Shown here: positions 1-8,306 of the stretch, one piece after another
Position numbering within the stretch: the first letter of the stretch is position 1
Layout of the letters: every line of letters begins with the position of its first letter
Assembly: GCF_000938265.1 (NCBI RefSeq)
Contig: NZ_JYFC01000010.1
Coordinates: forward strand, 35,154 to 99,153
Reading direction: 5' to 3'
Source: Agreia bicolorata
GTDB taxonomy: Bacteria > Actinomycetota > Actinomycetes > Actinomycetales > Microbacteriaceae
DNA length: 64,000 nt
Made by a program: the position numbers and the translations under genes
The notes under the pieces: model-generated
Databases searched by the model: none
What the model was told of the DNA's origin: nothing
What the model saw: the letters and a program-made list of their open reading frames with translations, nothing else

Positions 1-128
1 CCACGCAGAAAGTACTGCTTTCTGATGAACGGGTCCCAGCGCTTGCGGATCTCACCCGTCGTCTGCGAGATGGCGAAAGCAGTCTCGACATCGACCGGAA
101 CGACACAGCGGGACTCAACGACGGGCAT
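1..128 (-). CDS. SRPBCC-family protein, N-terminal fragment
   Basis: The reverse strand has an ATG at 128-126 and an open frame running off the left edge, giving about 42 residues that begin MPVVESRCVVPVDVETAF. Strand-helix composition with 'ETAFAISQTTGEIRKRWDPF' resembles the start of polyketide-cyclase/START (SRPBCC) proteins, which bind hydrophobic ligands in a helix-grip fold. It lies 11 nt downstream of the DUF2809 gene on the same strand, so the two may be co-transcribed. Only the N-terminus is visible, so no ligand or reaction can be named. Confidence 0.55.
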   Translation of the reverse strand, partial: MPVVESRCVVPVDVETAFAISQTTGEIRKRWDPFIRKQYFLR

Positions 129-139
129 GCCTCATCCTG

Positions 140-556
140 TCATGCACGAGAACGCGCAGACCGACTCGACCGTGTTTCGACCACGCCGAGCACGGCGCGA
201 TCCGCCAGCCAGATCGCGAGCGCGCCGATCGCGTATGAGACGAGATCTGTGGCCGAGAACGATGTTCCCAGTACGAGCCGCGCCGGGGGAAACGCGTCTC
301 CCCACTGCTCGGGAAGCCCGGAGAGTTGGAGCACCTCGATGACCGCGCTGAATGCGAATGCGGCGACCGCGAGCATCCAGAGCCCTGCCCGCACGAAGAT
401 CAGACGAAGGATCAGGTAGACGAGAACCGTGTACAACGAGTCTGCGGCGAATGCCGCCACCGGGCCCTCGACGGCGTGCGCATCCAGCCCTATCGCGACG
501 ACAAGGCAGGCGGCGAGGGCAAGGGCGACGCGGTGCCTCCACGGTGTCGAGTACAT
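140..556 (-). CDS. DUF2809-type small integral membrane protein
   Basis: This 138-residue protein has about four hydrophobic segments (roughly residues 8-28, 38-58, 61-78 and 103-120). The motif 'FAFSAVIEVLQL' followed by a polar loop and 'GTSFSATDLVSYAIGA' is typical of the DUF2809 family, whose members are 120-140 residues and of unknown function. The start is ATG at 556. It probably lies in the inner membrane. It is read in the same direction as the SRPBCC fragment 11 nt downstream. The family assignment comes from overall pattern and is moderately secure; the function is unknown. Confidence 0.6.
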   Translation of the reverse strand: MYSTPWRHRVALALAACLVVAIGLDAHAVEGPVAAFAADSLYTVLVYLILRLIFVRAGLWMLAVAAFAFSAVIEVLQLSGLPEQWGDAFPPARLVLGTSFSATDLVSYAIGALAIWLADRAVLGVVETRSSRSARSRA

Positions 557-602
557 GGCTCGACCGTACCCGTTCCCCGAGTGCCCGACGGGCCGCGGCG
601 GT

Positions 603-1277
603 TCACACGAGTTCGGGGCCGGGCACCCACTCCGTCAGATCCAGGATGCGATCGGCTGCACCCTCGCGCGTCTCGATGAGCCGCGCATTCGGCTCGTCGA
701 CGGTCCGCACCCACTCGCGCGCCGCATCCGGAGTCTTGCCGAATGCCTCGTGCCGTGCGATCAGCCTTTGCTGCCGGAGAGCCGACTCTGTGACAACGTG
801 CCACGAGGTGTCGAGCTGTCGACGCACCGCGCTCCAGGCCTCGCCGGGGAGCAGCAGGTAGTTGCCCTCCGTCACGATGATGTCGTCGCGCGGCTCGATG
901 GCGCTGACCCCTGCGAGCGGCTGCTCGAGACGGCGATCGAAGTCGGGCGCGTAGATCGTGTGCTGAGGCCGAACACGCAGGGTTTCGAGGAGGCGCGCGT
1001 AGCCGAAGGCGTCGAACGTCTCGGGGGCGCCTTTGCGCTCGAGGAGGCCCTGGCGCGCAAGCTGCTCGTCGGCAAGATGAAAGCCGTCCATCGGCAGATA
1101 CGCCGCTCCCGGGCCGATCGCCCGCACGAGCGCTCGTGCCAGCGTCGACTTGCCCGAGCCGGGCGATCCGGAGATTCCCACGATCACGCGTCCGCTCGTT
1201 CCTCGGGGAAGCTCTCGGATCAGTGCGGTCAGCTGAGCATCGACGGAGGACAAAACGAGGGGAGCGGGTCTGGTCAC
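603..1277 (-). CDS. P-loop nucleoside/nucleotide kinase family protein (uridine-kinase-like)
   Basis: A P-loop 'GSPGSGKS' lies at about residues 37-44 and is followed by 'YLPMDGFHLADEQL', the substrate-binding DGFH/DxFH segment of the uridine kinase/pantothenate kinase-like group. A conserved 'IIVTEGNYLLL' and an arginine-rich lid (RHEAFGKTPDAAREW) follow. The protein would be 224 residues from GTG 1277; the open frame extends further upstream but that part overlaps the opposite-strand hydrolase and looks non-coding. Such proteins phosphorylate a sugar or nucleoside with ATP in the cytosol; the exact substrate cannot be read from sequence. No good ribosome-binding site precedes the GTG, so a leaderless message is possible. 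Confidence 0.75.
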   Translation of the reverse strand: MTRPAPLVLSSVDAQLTALIRELPRGTSGRVIVGISGSPGSGKSTLARALVRAIGPGAAYLPMDGFHLADEQLARQGLLERKGAPETFDAFGYARLLETLRVRPQHTIYAPDFDRRLEQPLAGVSAIEPRDDIIVTEGNYLLLPGEAWSAVRRQLDTSWHVVTESALRQQRLIARHEAFGKTPDAAREWVRTVDEPNARLIETREGAADRILDLTEWVPGPELV

Positions 1278-1376
1278 CCTGACTACGGTACGCAATCCCC
1301 GCCCGGACAGGCCTGGCTGACGGCACGCACAGACTCGCTCGCTAGACTTCAAAAGAGAATAAAGAGAGGATTCCTC

Positions 1377-2024
1377 GTGAAAGAGCTCGTCGACATCCCC
1401 TCCCCGGGGTGGCCTCTCGTCTTCGGAACGGAGGGACTGCCTGCGGTAGTGCTGGTGCACGATGACTATGGGCGCCTGCCATACCTGGAGGCCTACGCCA
1501 CCGCCCTGTCGAAACAGGGATTCTTCGTGATCGTGCCCGACCTCTTCAACGGCGTCGCGGCCGTCGACGCTGAGGGCGTGGAGCTGCTCCGATCACGCCT
1601 CGACGAGGGCTTCGCCAGCGCAACGCTGTCTGACGCCATCGCTCTCGGTCGCAGTTCCGGCGCGGCGCGCATCGGCATCATCGGCATGGGAATGGGCGGC
1701 CGGCTGGCGCTGCGCAGCGCTCAGGAGGGCGCGGTCGACGCGGTCGTCGCCTACTACGCCGGTCTCGACGACACGGAAGGCGGCATCGTTCCCTGCCCGG
1801 TCGCACTGCACTACTCCGAGTTCGACGAATGGGGTTCGGGCCTGGCCGCCGATCTGTTCATCAGCCGCCTCAAGGAGGTCGGCACGCCGGTGACCCGGCA
1901 CAACTACATCGGCACGTCACGCTATTTTGCGAACGCGACGATCTCGACCGTGCTCGACAAGAACGCCGCTGCGCTCGCCTTCGCTCGGTCGACCTATTTC
2001 ATGCAGGGTCAACTGCTCGACTGA
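1377..2024 (+). CDS. dienelactone hydrolase-like protein, apparently lacking catalytic residues
   Basis: This is a 215-residue alpha/beta-hydrolase fold of dienelactone hydrolase length. GTG 1377 is chosen because AGAGAGGA lies about 8 nt upstream and the fold begins here ('VVLVHDDYGRLPYLEAYATAL'). The nucleophile elbow, normally G-x-C-x-G-G, reads GMGMGG at residues 103-108, so the nucleophile position is Gly105. The Asp is kept ('YSEFDEW'), but the catalytic His position appears as Arg ('YIGTSRYFANA'). The enzyme is therefore probably inactive as a classical hydrolase and may bind a ligand or act as a partner protein. It sits 25 nt upstream of a LuxR regulator in the same direction. Confidence 0.75.
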   Translation: MKELVDIPSPGWPLVFGTEGLPAVVLVHDDYGRLPYLEAYATALSKQGFFVIVPDLFNGVAAVDAEGVELLRSRLDEGFASATLSDAIALGRSSGAARIGIIGMGMGGRLALRSAQEGAVDAVVAYYAGLDDTEGGIVPCPVALHYSEFDEWGSGLAADLFISRLKEVGTPVTRHNYIGTSRYFANATISTVLDKNAAALAFARSTYFMQGQLLD

Positions 2025-2049
2025 GCGCGCCAAGAAAGAAGCACACACA

Positions 2050-3630
2050 GTGACCAAAAGTTTCGGGGGCGTCGAGAACGCCCTCTCGAGTGATGGCATG
2101 GTTTCGGGCGGCTACCTGTCGCCCGAGGCTCTGCCGCAAGCCGTTGCCGCGCTGACCGCGGAACAGGGCTGGCGGGCCGGACTCGAGCTTGAAACCGCCC
2201 ATTGGGATCGCTTCGTCGATACCCACCCGGAAGTCCTCCTCGCCTCGATTTCGTCTCTTCCGGGCGAGGCCTTCGTGTCGATGCCCAGCCTCCTCATCGG
2301 CGTCAACTATCTGAAGCACCTCATCGCGGGCGGCGACCCCAGCAGCTTTCATGACTTCGCGCACGACGTGACCGGCAGAACACCTCAAGAAAGAGAGGCC
2401 CTCGACCGGCTGATCGGCTCGGCAGGCAGAACCGCGGGGCATCGCACGCAGGGCCAGCTGGCGGAGTCTGTCCGCTCCGCAGCCGAGGCCAGGCGGCTGC
2501 TCGACGAGCTGCCACCTCGGCATAAACCCGTGATCGAGATGACGCTGCCTCATCTCCTCTTTCAATGGGGTCGATCGTTCGACCTGGCCGACGCGGGCGG
2601 AGCGCGCGAATACGAAGAGTCATGGGAGCTGGCCAATCTGACCTCCCAGCCGCTCATCGCCCGACGCGCGGCAGCATCACTGGCATGGATGCACGCCGAC
2701 CAGGGGCGACTGGATACGGCCGAGCGCTGGATTGCCCGGGCCATCGGCGTGTCCGTGGAGGGGCAGAGATATGACGCACCGCTGCATCTGGCCCAGGCCC
2801 TGGTGTCCGCCGATCGACTCGACTACTCCACAGCTGCGGCTCATCTGCTGCGTCTGACCGACGCTCCCGTGGGCGAGTACTGGGCCGCCGAGATCTGGCT
2901 GAGGTCGTGGATCGCCCGTTCGCCCGACGACGCGGCGAAAGTCGTGCGCGCGATCGACGAGCAGCTGCGGGCGAGGCCCGAGGGGCTGCTGACCGGGGGA
3001 TCGAACGGACGCTATCTCGGCTCGGCGCTGGAGCGCGTGGCCACCCTCCGCGACCGCGGCATGCCTCGCAACTCGGCGACGATGACGCTTACCGCGGCAG
3101 ACCATCTCGTGCTGGCACATGTCGCCTATCGAGAGGGACGCATGCACGAGGTGCTGCTCGAGGGAGGCCGCGCATTGGAGGCCGACTCCGCACCGCGCCT
3201 GCAGGCGATCGGTCTGCTGCTGACGGCCGCGGCGAGACTCAGCCTCGACCGGAACGACGCGGCCGTGATCGCATTCGCCTCTGCGCACGAGGCTATCGAG
3301 AGCGAGCGTCTGTACAGCGCCTACACCACGATCTCGCGAGACCAGCTGGTGCAGCTCGCCGATCTTGCCGGGACAGATCTGCCGTCTCAGCTCTCTGGGC
3401 TCGACAATGATCCCATCTCCCGCAGCTCCGTGATTCTGGCCCAGCTCAGTCGTCGTGAACGCCAGGTTCTCATCGAGCTCGCCTCGAACCGCTCTCTACC
3501 CGAGATCGCCGAAGCTCTGTTCGTGAGCCACAATACGGTCAAGACGACGGCCAGCAGGCTGTACCGCAAGCTCGAAGTGCACTCTCGGAAGGCTGCGGCC
3601 GATATCGCGCACCGACTCGGGATCGTCTAG
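2050..3630 (+). CDS. LuxR-family transcriptional regulator with large helical N-terminal domain
   Basis: The final 60 or so residues are a LuxR/GerE helix-turn-helix ('LSRRERQVLIELASNRSLPEIAEALFVSHNTVKTTASRLYRKLEV'). The preceding 450 residues are alpha-helical and TPR-like, with no obvious P-loop, so this resembles the helical arm of MalT/LAL regulators without the ATPase. From GTG 2050 the protein has 526 residues; ATG 2098 is an alternative start. The 25-nt spacing from the degenerate hydrolase suggests a bicistronic message. Binding sites and inducer are unknown. The HTH assignment is secure; the sensory role of the N-terminus is inferred. Confidence 0.8.
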   Translation: MTKSFGGVENALSSDGMVSGGYLSPEALPQAVAALTAEQGWRAGLELETAHWDRFVDTHPEVLLASISSLPGEAFVSMPSLLIGVNYLKHLIAGGDPSSFHDFAHDVTGRTPQEREALDRLIGSAGRTAGHRTQGQLAESVRSAAEARRLLDELPPRHKPVIEMTLPHLLFQWGRSFDLADAGGAREYEESWELANLTSQPLIARRAAASLAWMHADQGRLDTAERWIARAIGVSVEGQRYDAPLHLAQALVSADRLDYSTAAAHLLRLTDAPVGEYWAAEIWLRSWIARSPDDAAKVVRAIDEQLRARPEGLLTGGSNGRYLGSALERVATLRDRGMPRNSATMTLTAADHLVLAHVAYREGRMHEVLLEGGRALEADSAPRLQAIGLLLTAAARLSLDRNDAAVIAFASAHEAIESERLYSAYTTISRDQLVQLADLAGTDLPSQLSGLDNDPISRSSVILAQLSRRERQVLIELASNRSLPEIAEALFVSHNTVKTTASRLYRKLEVHSRKAAADIAHRLGIV

Positions 3631-3681
3631 GGGGTGACGGATGTCATGGGTTGATCGTGACAGTCCTCAGACGTACCAGAC

Positions 3682-3705
3682 GGCTCCAGCAACCAGGCTG
3701 GAGCC
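3682..3705. promoter_or_regulatory. 9-bp inverted repeat immediately before the ABC exporter start codon
   Basis: GGCTCCAGC, a 6-nt spacer and GCTGGAGCC form a perfect inverted repeat whose last base abuts ATG 3706. The right arm contains the only GGAG near the start, so a hairpin would hide it. It could be a translational control element or a dimeric repressor operator; there is no T-tract to suggest a terminator. Confidence 0.5.
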
Positions 3706-4608
3706 ATGACCTTCCCCTCCATCCCAGCCATCGAAGCGGCGGCACTCACGAAGAGCTTCGGTGACGTGCGCGCCGTCACCGGCGTCGACCTCACCGTACA
3801 GCCCGGCGAGATCGTCGCGTTCCTCGGGCCGAACGGCGCCGGCAAGACCACAACTATCGACATGATGCTCGGCCTCACCCCTCCCGACAGCGGTGACGTG
3901 AAAGTCTTCGGACTCGCCCCGCGCGCCGCCATCTCGCGAGGCCTCGTCTCGGCCGTGCTTCAAACCGGGGGCCTCCTCAAAGACCTCACCGTGCGCGAGA
4001 CGCTCGACCTGACTGCCAGTCTCTTCGCCGACACCCGGCCGGTGGCCGAGGTGCTGGAGCGAGCCGGCATCGCCGACATCGCCACCCGACGGGTCGGCCT
4101 GTGTTCGGGAGGCCAGCAGCAGCGCCTGCGCTTCGCAATGGCACTCCTCTCCGACCCGGGGTTGCTGATTCTCGACGAGCCGACCACGGGCATGGACGTC
4201 GAGGGACGACGAGCCTTCTGGAACGCCATCCGTGCCGATGCGGAGCGCGGCCGCACCGTACTCTTCGCCACGCACTATCTCGACGAGGCCGACGAGTATG
4301 CCGACCGCATCGTGCTGATGAGCCGGGGCACGATCGTGGCAGACGGCGCGACGGCCCAGATCAAGAACCTCGTCTCCGGGCGCATCGTGCGAGCCACGGT
4401 GCCGGATGCCGACCCCGCCGCGCTCGCAGCCCTTCCCTCGGTCGACGACGTGTCTGTGCAAGGCGACCGAATCACCCTGCACACGAGCGACTCGGACGCC
4501 CTCGCCCGGCACCTGCTCACCCACACGTCGGCTCGCGACATCGAGATCACGAGCCAGAACCTCGAAAGCGTCTTTCTCGCCCTCACGTCAGAAGGAGTCT
4601 CCGCATGA
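3706..4608 (+). CDS. ABC transporter ATP-binding protein (daunorubicin/ABC-2 exporter type)
   Basis: This 300-residue ATPase powers an export system together with the next gene. Walker A is GPNGAGKTTT at residues 41-50, the Q-loop is near 'VLQTGG', the signature is 'CSGGQQQRL' at about 133-141 (LSGGQ changed to CSGGQ), Walker B is 'LLILDEPTTGMD' and the H-loop is 'LFATHYLDEADEYAD'. The C-terminal 80 residues form the extra domain of DrrA-like proteins. The stop overlaps the permease start by 4 nt (ATGA), indicating translational coupling. A two-component system follows, the usual arrangement for drug, lipid or antimicrobial-peptide stress exporters. The substrate is unknown. Confidence 0.9.
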   Translation: MTFPSIPAIEAAALTKSFGDVRAVTGVDLTVQPGEIVAFLGPNGAGKTTTIDMMLGLTPPDSGDVKVFGLAPRAAISRGLVSAVLQTGGLLKDLTVRETLDLTASLFADTRPVAEVLERAGIADIATRRVGLCSGGQQQRLRFAMALLSDPGLLILDEPTTGMDVEGRRAFWNAIRADAERGRTVLFATHYLDEADEYADRIVLMSRGTIVADGATAQIKNLVSGRIVRATVPDADPAALAALPSVDDVSVQGDRITLHTSDSDALARHLLTHTSARDIEITSQNLESVFLALTSEGVSA

Positions 4609-5459
4609 CCACCGACGTCACGCCCACCGATACAAACACCGAGCAGGCCGCCCGGGTGTCGATCGGTCGGGTGCAGCTCGACCGCAAGGTTCCCCCGTTC
4701 GGTGGCTTCACTCTGACCTACCTGCGCATCGAGCTGGCGCGAAAGCTCCGCAACCGGCGCACGCTCATCTTCACCCTTCTCTTTCCCGTGGTGATGTTCC
4801 TCATCATCGGCTATCCGATGCGCGATCTCTCCCTCACCGACACCCCTGTCGCCGCGGGAGGAACCTCGGTCGCCGCCTTCATCATGGTGTCGATGGCGAT
4901 GTACGGCGCCATGATGTCAGCGACCCAGACCGGCGCATCCGTCGCCGTCGAACGCGCCCAGGGCTGGAGCCGGCAGCTACGCCTCACCCCGCTGAACCCG
5001 CTGGTGAACGTGATCATCAAGATGATCGCGGGAATGGTGCTCGGCCTGGTCGCCGTGGTCTCGACCTACCTGGTGGGTGCCATCAGCGGCATCCAACTCT
5101 CCGCTGCCCAGTGGATCTCGACGGGCCTCGTGGGATGGCTGCTTGCCAGCGCGGTCTTCACGACGCTCGGGCTCATGGTCGGATACCTTGTGCCGGGTGA
5201 GAATGCGGCGCAGGTGACGAGCCTTGCCATCGTGCTGCTCGCCTTCATCGGGGGGCTCTTCTACCCCGTCTCGAGCATGCCCGACTTCATGCAGACGATC
5301 GCGGCCTTCACGCCGGTTTATGGCATCAGTGAACTGGCCCGCGCCCCGCTGACCGGTGACGGCTTCGACCTCGCGGCCCTCGCGAACGCCCTCGTCTGGT
5401 TCGCGGTGTTCCTTGTGGGCACCGTCGTCTTCTTCCGACGCGACACGAAGCGGGTGTGA
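4605..5459 (+). CDS. ABC-2 type transporter permease
   Basis: This 284-residue membrane protein has about six hydrophobic segments (first at 'LIFTLLFPVVMFLIIGY', last at 'ALVWFAVFLVGTVVFF') and the ABC-2 layout of a long extracytoplasmic segment after TM1. The ABC-2 motif region 'NPLVNVIIKMIAGMVLGLVAV' and 'GGLFYPVSSMPDFMQTIAAFTPVYGISELAR' are typical of DrrB-like permeases. The ATG at 4605 overlaps the ATPase stop; the longer open frame upstream is only the ATPase gene in another frame. It forms the membrane channel of the exporter. A hairpin at 5473-5494 separates it from the histidine kinase gene. Confidence 0.9.
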   Translation: MTTDVTPTDTNTEQAARVSIGRVQLDRKVPPFGGFTLTYLRIELARKLRNRRTLIFTLLFPVVMFLIIGYPMRDLSLTDTPVAAGGTSVAAFIMVSMAMYGAMMSATQTGASVAVERAQGWSRQLRLTPLNPLVNVIIKMIAGMVLGLVAVVSTYLVGAISGIQLSAAQWISTGLVGWLLASAVFTTLGLMVGYLVPGENAAQVTSLAIVLLAFIGGLFYPVSSMPDFMQTIAAFTPVYGISELARAPLTGDGFDLAALANALVWFAVFLVGTVVFFRRDTKRV

Positions 5460-5472
5460 GGATGGCGAGGGT

Positions 5473-5494
5473 CGACGGGCGCGTTGGCCCGTCG
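5473..5494 (+). terminator. hairpin between permease and histidine kinase genes
   Basis: CGACGGGC, a 6-nt loop and GCCCGTCG form a perfect 8-bp GC-rich stem in the 61-nt gap after the permease stop. No T-run follows, so it is more likely an attenuator or RNA-stability element than an efficient intrinsic terminator. Confidence 0.4.
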
Positions 5495-5520
5495 TCGCTC
5501 GCGGCACTTAGGGTGGGCGG

Positions 5521-6744
5521 GTGACGAAGATCCACGAACCGCGCCGATTCGGGCCGGGATGGCCGATCCGGTCGGCGAGCGCGGGACCGGATCCGACGAC
5601 GGCCCTCCCTTCAGCCCTGACGTCGCCCCGCGCGTACAGCTGGTACCTCGGGGCGGCGTTCTCACTTTTCTGGGTCTACTCGACGATTCCGGACATCGTG
5701 CGGCACTCCACCTCGGCGCTCGAGAGCACCGCGGGTATCACCCTGGTCGTGATCTTCAGCCTCTGCTTCCTCGCGGCTGCGCCTGTCGCCTGGACACTCT
5801 CGACCCGGGGTCGGCTTGTCGTGTGCGGGGCCATATTCGCCTTCACCCTGGTCTTCGCACCCTGGCTCGGCGCCGGCACCGTCGGGCTGTGGACCTACCC
5901 GGGCGTCATGATCGGCATGTGCGTCTTCTCGTGGACATTCACCATGACGGCGATCGGCGCGCTCACGGTGGTCGCGCTCATGGTGCGAACACTGACCCAG
6001 CCGTGGTCGGACGCGCTTCTGATCCAGCCGGTCATCATTCTGTCTATCTCGCTCATGATGGCCGCGTTCGCCCGCACCATCGCCGTCATCAACGAGCTGC
6101 GCGCCACCCAGACAGAGCTTGAAGCGGTGACTGCGGAGCGCGAGCGGAGTCGCGTTGCGCGCGACATCCACGACATTCTCGGTCACTCGCTCACGGTCAT
6201 CACGGTCAAATCCGAACTCGCGGCACGCCTGATGGATGCCGACCCTCAGCGGGCGCGCTCCGAGATCGAGGATGTCGAGACGATCGCACGCGGCGCACTG
6301 GCGGATGTGCGGGCGACCGTGTCGGGCGTGCGCGGCACCACAGCGAGCGGAGAACTCGCGGCCGCACGAGGGGCGCTCGCCGCGGCGGGAGTGGAGGCCG
6401 AACTGCCGTCGTCGACCGACACCGTCGCAGCAGAGCACCGCGAACTCGTGGGCTGGGTGATCCGCGAGGGCGTGACGAACGTCGTGCGGCACGCGGGGGC
6501 GTCGCGCTGTCGCATCCATCTCTCGGAGAACCGCGTCACGATCGACGACGACGGACGGGGGCCCAGTGCGGCCATCGAGGTCGGGTCGGCATCGTCGACG
6601 GGACTGCGTGGCCTGCGGGAGCGAGTCGAGTCGGCCGGCGGATCGCTGCACATCGGATCGGGGGCGCTCGGTGGTTTCACCCTGACCGCCACCCTGCCGG
6701 CAACGGCGACGTCGCCGGCGGACAACGAAGGAGAACGCCCATGA
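5521..6744 (+). CDS. DesK-type sensor histidine kinase (HisKA_3)
   Basis: The protein has 407 residues. About five to six membrane segments span residues 40-190, followed by a HisKA_3 dimerisation helix with the phosphorylated His217 in 'RSRVARDIHDILGHSLTVI'. The HATPase domain shows 'VIREGVTNVVRHAG' (N box) and 'DDDGRGP...GLRGLRERVESAGG' (G boxes). The sensing part is mostly in the membrane, as in DesK/LiaS-like kinases that detect membrane state or drugs. GTG 5521 is used as start. The stop overlaps the response regulator start by 4 nt. The kinase and regulator probably control the exporter just upstream. Confidence 0.88.
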   Translation: MTKIHEPRRFGPGWPIRSASAGPDPTTALPSALTSPRAYSWYLGAAFSLFWVYSTIPDIVRHSTSALESTAGITLVVIFSLCFLAAAPVAWTLSTRGRLVVCGAIFAFTLVFAPWLGAGTVGLWTYPGVMIGMCVFSWTFTMTAIGALTVVALMVRTLTQPWSDALLIQPVIILSISLMMAAFARTIAVINELRATQTELEAVTAERERSRVARDIHDILGHSLTVITVKSELAARLMDADPQRARSEIEDVETIARGALADVRATVSGVRGTTASGELAAARGALAAAGVEAELPSSTDTVAAEHRELVGWVIREGVTNVVRHAGASRCRIHLSENRVTIDDDGRGPSAAIEVGSASSTGLRGLRERVESAGGSLHIGSGALGGFTLTATLPATATSPADNEGERP

Positions 6745-7346
6745 TCCGGCTGCTGATCGCCGACGACCAGGCCCTTGTGCGCGGCGCGCTGGCCGCCCTC
6801 CTCTCGCTCGAGGCAGACATCGAGGTGGTGGCCGAGGTCGGGCGCGGCGATGAGGTCGTGGATGCCGCCAGGGCGTCCGCCGCTGATGTGGCTCTTCTCG
6901 ACATCGAGATGCCCGGCATCGACGGAATCGCGGCCGCGGCCGAACTGCGCGAGGCGGTTCCGCACTGTCGAGTACTGATCGTGACGACGTTCGGCCGCCC
7001 CGGCTACCTCGTGCGGGCGATGCAGGCGGGAGCCTCGGGTTTCGTGGTCAAAGACACCCCATCGGCCCAGCTGGCCGACGCCGTGCGTCGAGTTGCGAAC
7101 GGTTTCCGGGTCGTCGACCCCTCACTCGCCGCCGAGTCTCTCGCTCAGGGCGACTCGCCCCTCACCGAGCGCGAGACCGATGTGCTGGCGGCCGCGCGCA
7201 CGGGCGGATCGATCGCCGATCTCGCGCGCATCCTGCATCTGTCTGAGGGCACGGTGCGCAACCACCTGTCGGCGGTGATCGGCAAGACCGGCGCACGCAA
7301 TCGAGCGGATGCGGCGCGAATCGCCGAGACGAACGGCTGGCTCTAG
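6741..7346 (+). CDS. NarL/DesR-family response regulator
   Basis: This 201-residue regulator has an N-terminal receiver with acidic pocket 'IADDQ' (residues 6-10), phospho-acceptor Asp54 ('VALLDIEMPG') and Lys in 'FVVKDTPS'. A C-terminal LuxR-type HTH ('LTERETDVLAAARTGGSIADLARILHLSEGTVRNHLSAV') follows. It is the partner of the overlapping DesK-type kinase and most likely activates the ABC exporter operon; the perfect inverted repeat at 3682-3705 is one candidate target. Its stop overlaps the end of the convergent DinB gene by 4 nt. Confidence 0.9.
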   Translation: MIRLLIADDQALVRGALAALLSLEADIEVVAEVGRGDEVVDAARASAADVALLDIEMPGIDGIAAAAELREAVPHCRVLIVTTFGRPGYLVRAMQAGASGFVVKDTPSAQLADAVRRVANGFRVVDPSLAAESLAQGDSPLTERETDVLAAARTGGSIADLARILHLSEGTVRNHLSAVIGKTGARNRADAARIAETNGWL

Positions 7347-7864
7347 CCCGCCGACACGTCGTGCAGGTGATGCACGGGATCGTGGATGAAGTACTGCGCC
7401 AGCGTTTCGACGGTGAAACTCGCCCCGTCGCCGCGCCTACCCGACCGGCCCCAGGCATCCGGGGGCACGGCGTCGAAGGCGCCGGCAATCGCGTGACCCG
7501 CCTCGACCAGCTGCGCCGAGACCACGATCGGATCCTGCTCGTTGTAACGCTCCTCCACAGCCGTCGCGTCCTGATCCCAGTTGACGAACAGGGGGTCGTT
7601 CTCGGTGAGCATCAGCTCGAGGCGCCCGCGCATGATCGTGAACACATCGCGCACGTGCGCCGCGTACTCGAGCGGTGACCAGGTGTTGTCATCCGGTCGC
7701 TCTCTCACGTCGGCTCGTTGGAGCGCAGAGGGCCAGGCGGCCGCGTTCAGGCGGGTGAGTTCGGCAACCTCGCGCGCGTCGGTGGTGGAAGCGTCGAAAC
7801 CGCACTCGGGGCACGGCTTTTCGAGCACCCAGGTCCAGCTCTTGGTCTCGGGAACGATAGGCAT
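7343..7864 (-). CDS. DinB/DfsB-family putative metal-dependent enzyme
   Basis: The protein has 173 residues. It shows a DinB four-helix-bundle pattern with metal-ligand histidines in 'WSPLEYAAHVRDV' and 'YFIHDPVHHLHDV', as in the DinB/YfiT superfamily. The N-terminus adds 'KPCPECGFDAS', a CxxC that may bind a metal or be structural. Members include mycothiol-dependent transferases in Actinobacteria, so thiol-dependent chemistry is possible but not demonstrated here. ATG 7864 is the start; the gene is convergent with the response regulator gene. Confidence 0.8.
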   Translation of the reverse strand: MPIVPETKSWTWVLEKPCPECGFDASTTDAREVAELTRLNAAAWPSALQRADVRERPDDNTWSPLEYAAHVRDVFTIMRGRLELMLTENDPLFVNWDQDATAVEERYNEQDPIVVSAQLVEAGHAIAGAFDAVPPDAWGRSGRRGDGASFTVETLAQYFIHDPVHHLHDVSAG

Positions 7865-7963
7865 GGGCCGAGTTTATGGATACGCCAAGCGGCCCCGCCA
7901 TGCCATTTGCGCCAGGCGTCGTCGACTTCGTGCCGACCTGCGCCCGGCGTATACGCTCGACGG

Positions 7964-8263
7964 ATGAGCACCTTCAGCCCCGACGTCGTCTCAGCCATCC
8001 TGAAGCACATGAACGGCGACCACACGAACGACAATCTGCTCATCGTGCGAGCGTTCGCGAACCCCGCGGCGACCTCCGCCGTGATGACGGGTTTCGACGG
8101 CTCGGTCGCGACCTGGGACGCCACCGCCAACGGGGCAACGAGCGAGGTGCGCATCGCGTGGCCCGCCGGTCCGATCACCGAGCGCGGCGAGGTGCGCCGC
8201 GAGGTCGTCGCCCTCTACGACGCCGCCTGCGCTCGCCTCGGAGTTGAGCCGCGCCCGCACTGA
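7964..8263 (+). CDS. DUF2470 domain protein (haem-utilisation-associated)
   Basis: This 99-residue stand-alone DUF2470 domain starts at ATG 7964, with 'VVSAILKHMNGDHTNDNLLIVRAFA' containing the family's HMNxDH signature. DUF2470 is usually the C-terminal part of HugZ-like and pyridoxamine-oxidase-fold haem-degradation proteins, and small free copies are common in Actinobacteria. The haem oxygenase gene lies 1 kb downstream in the same direction, which supports a haem link. The last 39 coding bases plus stop are part of a 41-bp sequence repeated just before the haem oxygenase promoter. Its biochemical role is unknown. Confidence 0.8.
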   Translation: MSTFSPDVVSAILKHMNGDHTNDNLLIVRAFANPAATSAVMTGFDGSVATWDATANGATSEVRIAWPAGPITERGEVRREVVALYDAACARLGVEPRPH

Positions 8264-8265
8264 GC
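8225..8265. repeat. 41-bp direct repeat, copy 1 (3' end of DUF2470 gene)
   Basis: Positions 8225-8265 and 9133-9173 are identical over 41 bp, 908 bp apart and in the same orientation. Copy 1 encodes the last residues of DUF2470 and its stop codon. The LysM lipoprotein gene is the only gene between the copies. Confidence 0.9.
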
Positions 8266-8306
8266 CCGCACGAAGACACCGAAGAACAACAGAGCAGGCC
8301 GTAGCC

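Noticed and set aside
1278..1460. N-terminal extension of the P-loop kinase reading frame
   Set aside because: It lies under the opposite-strand hydrolase start and has no kinase-family sequence; GTG 1277 fits the family length.
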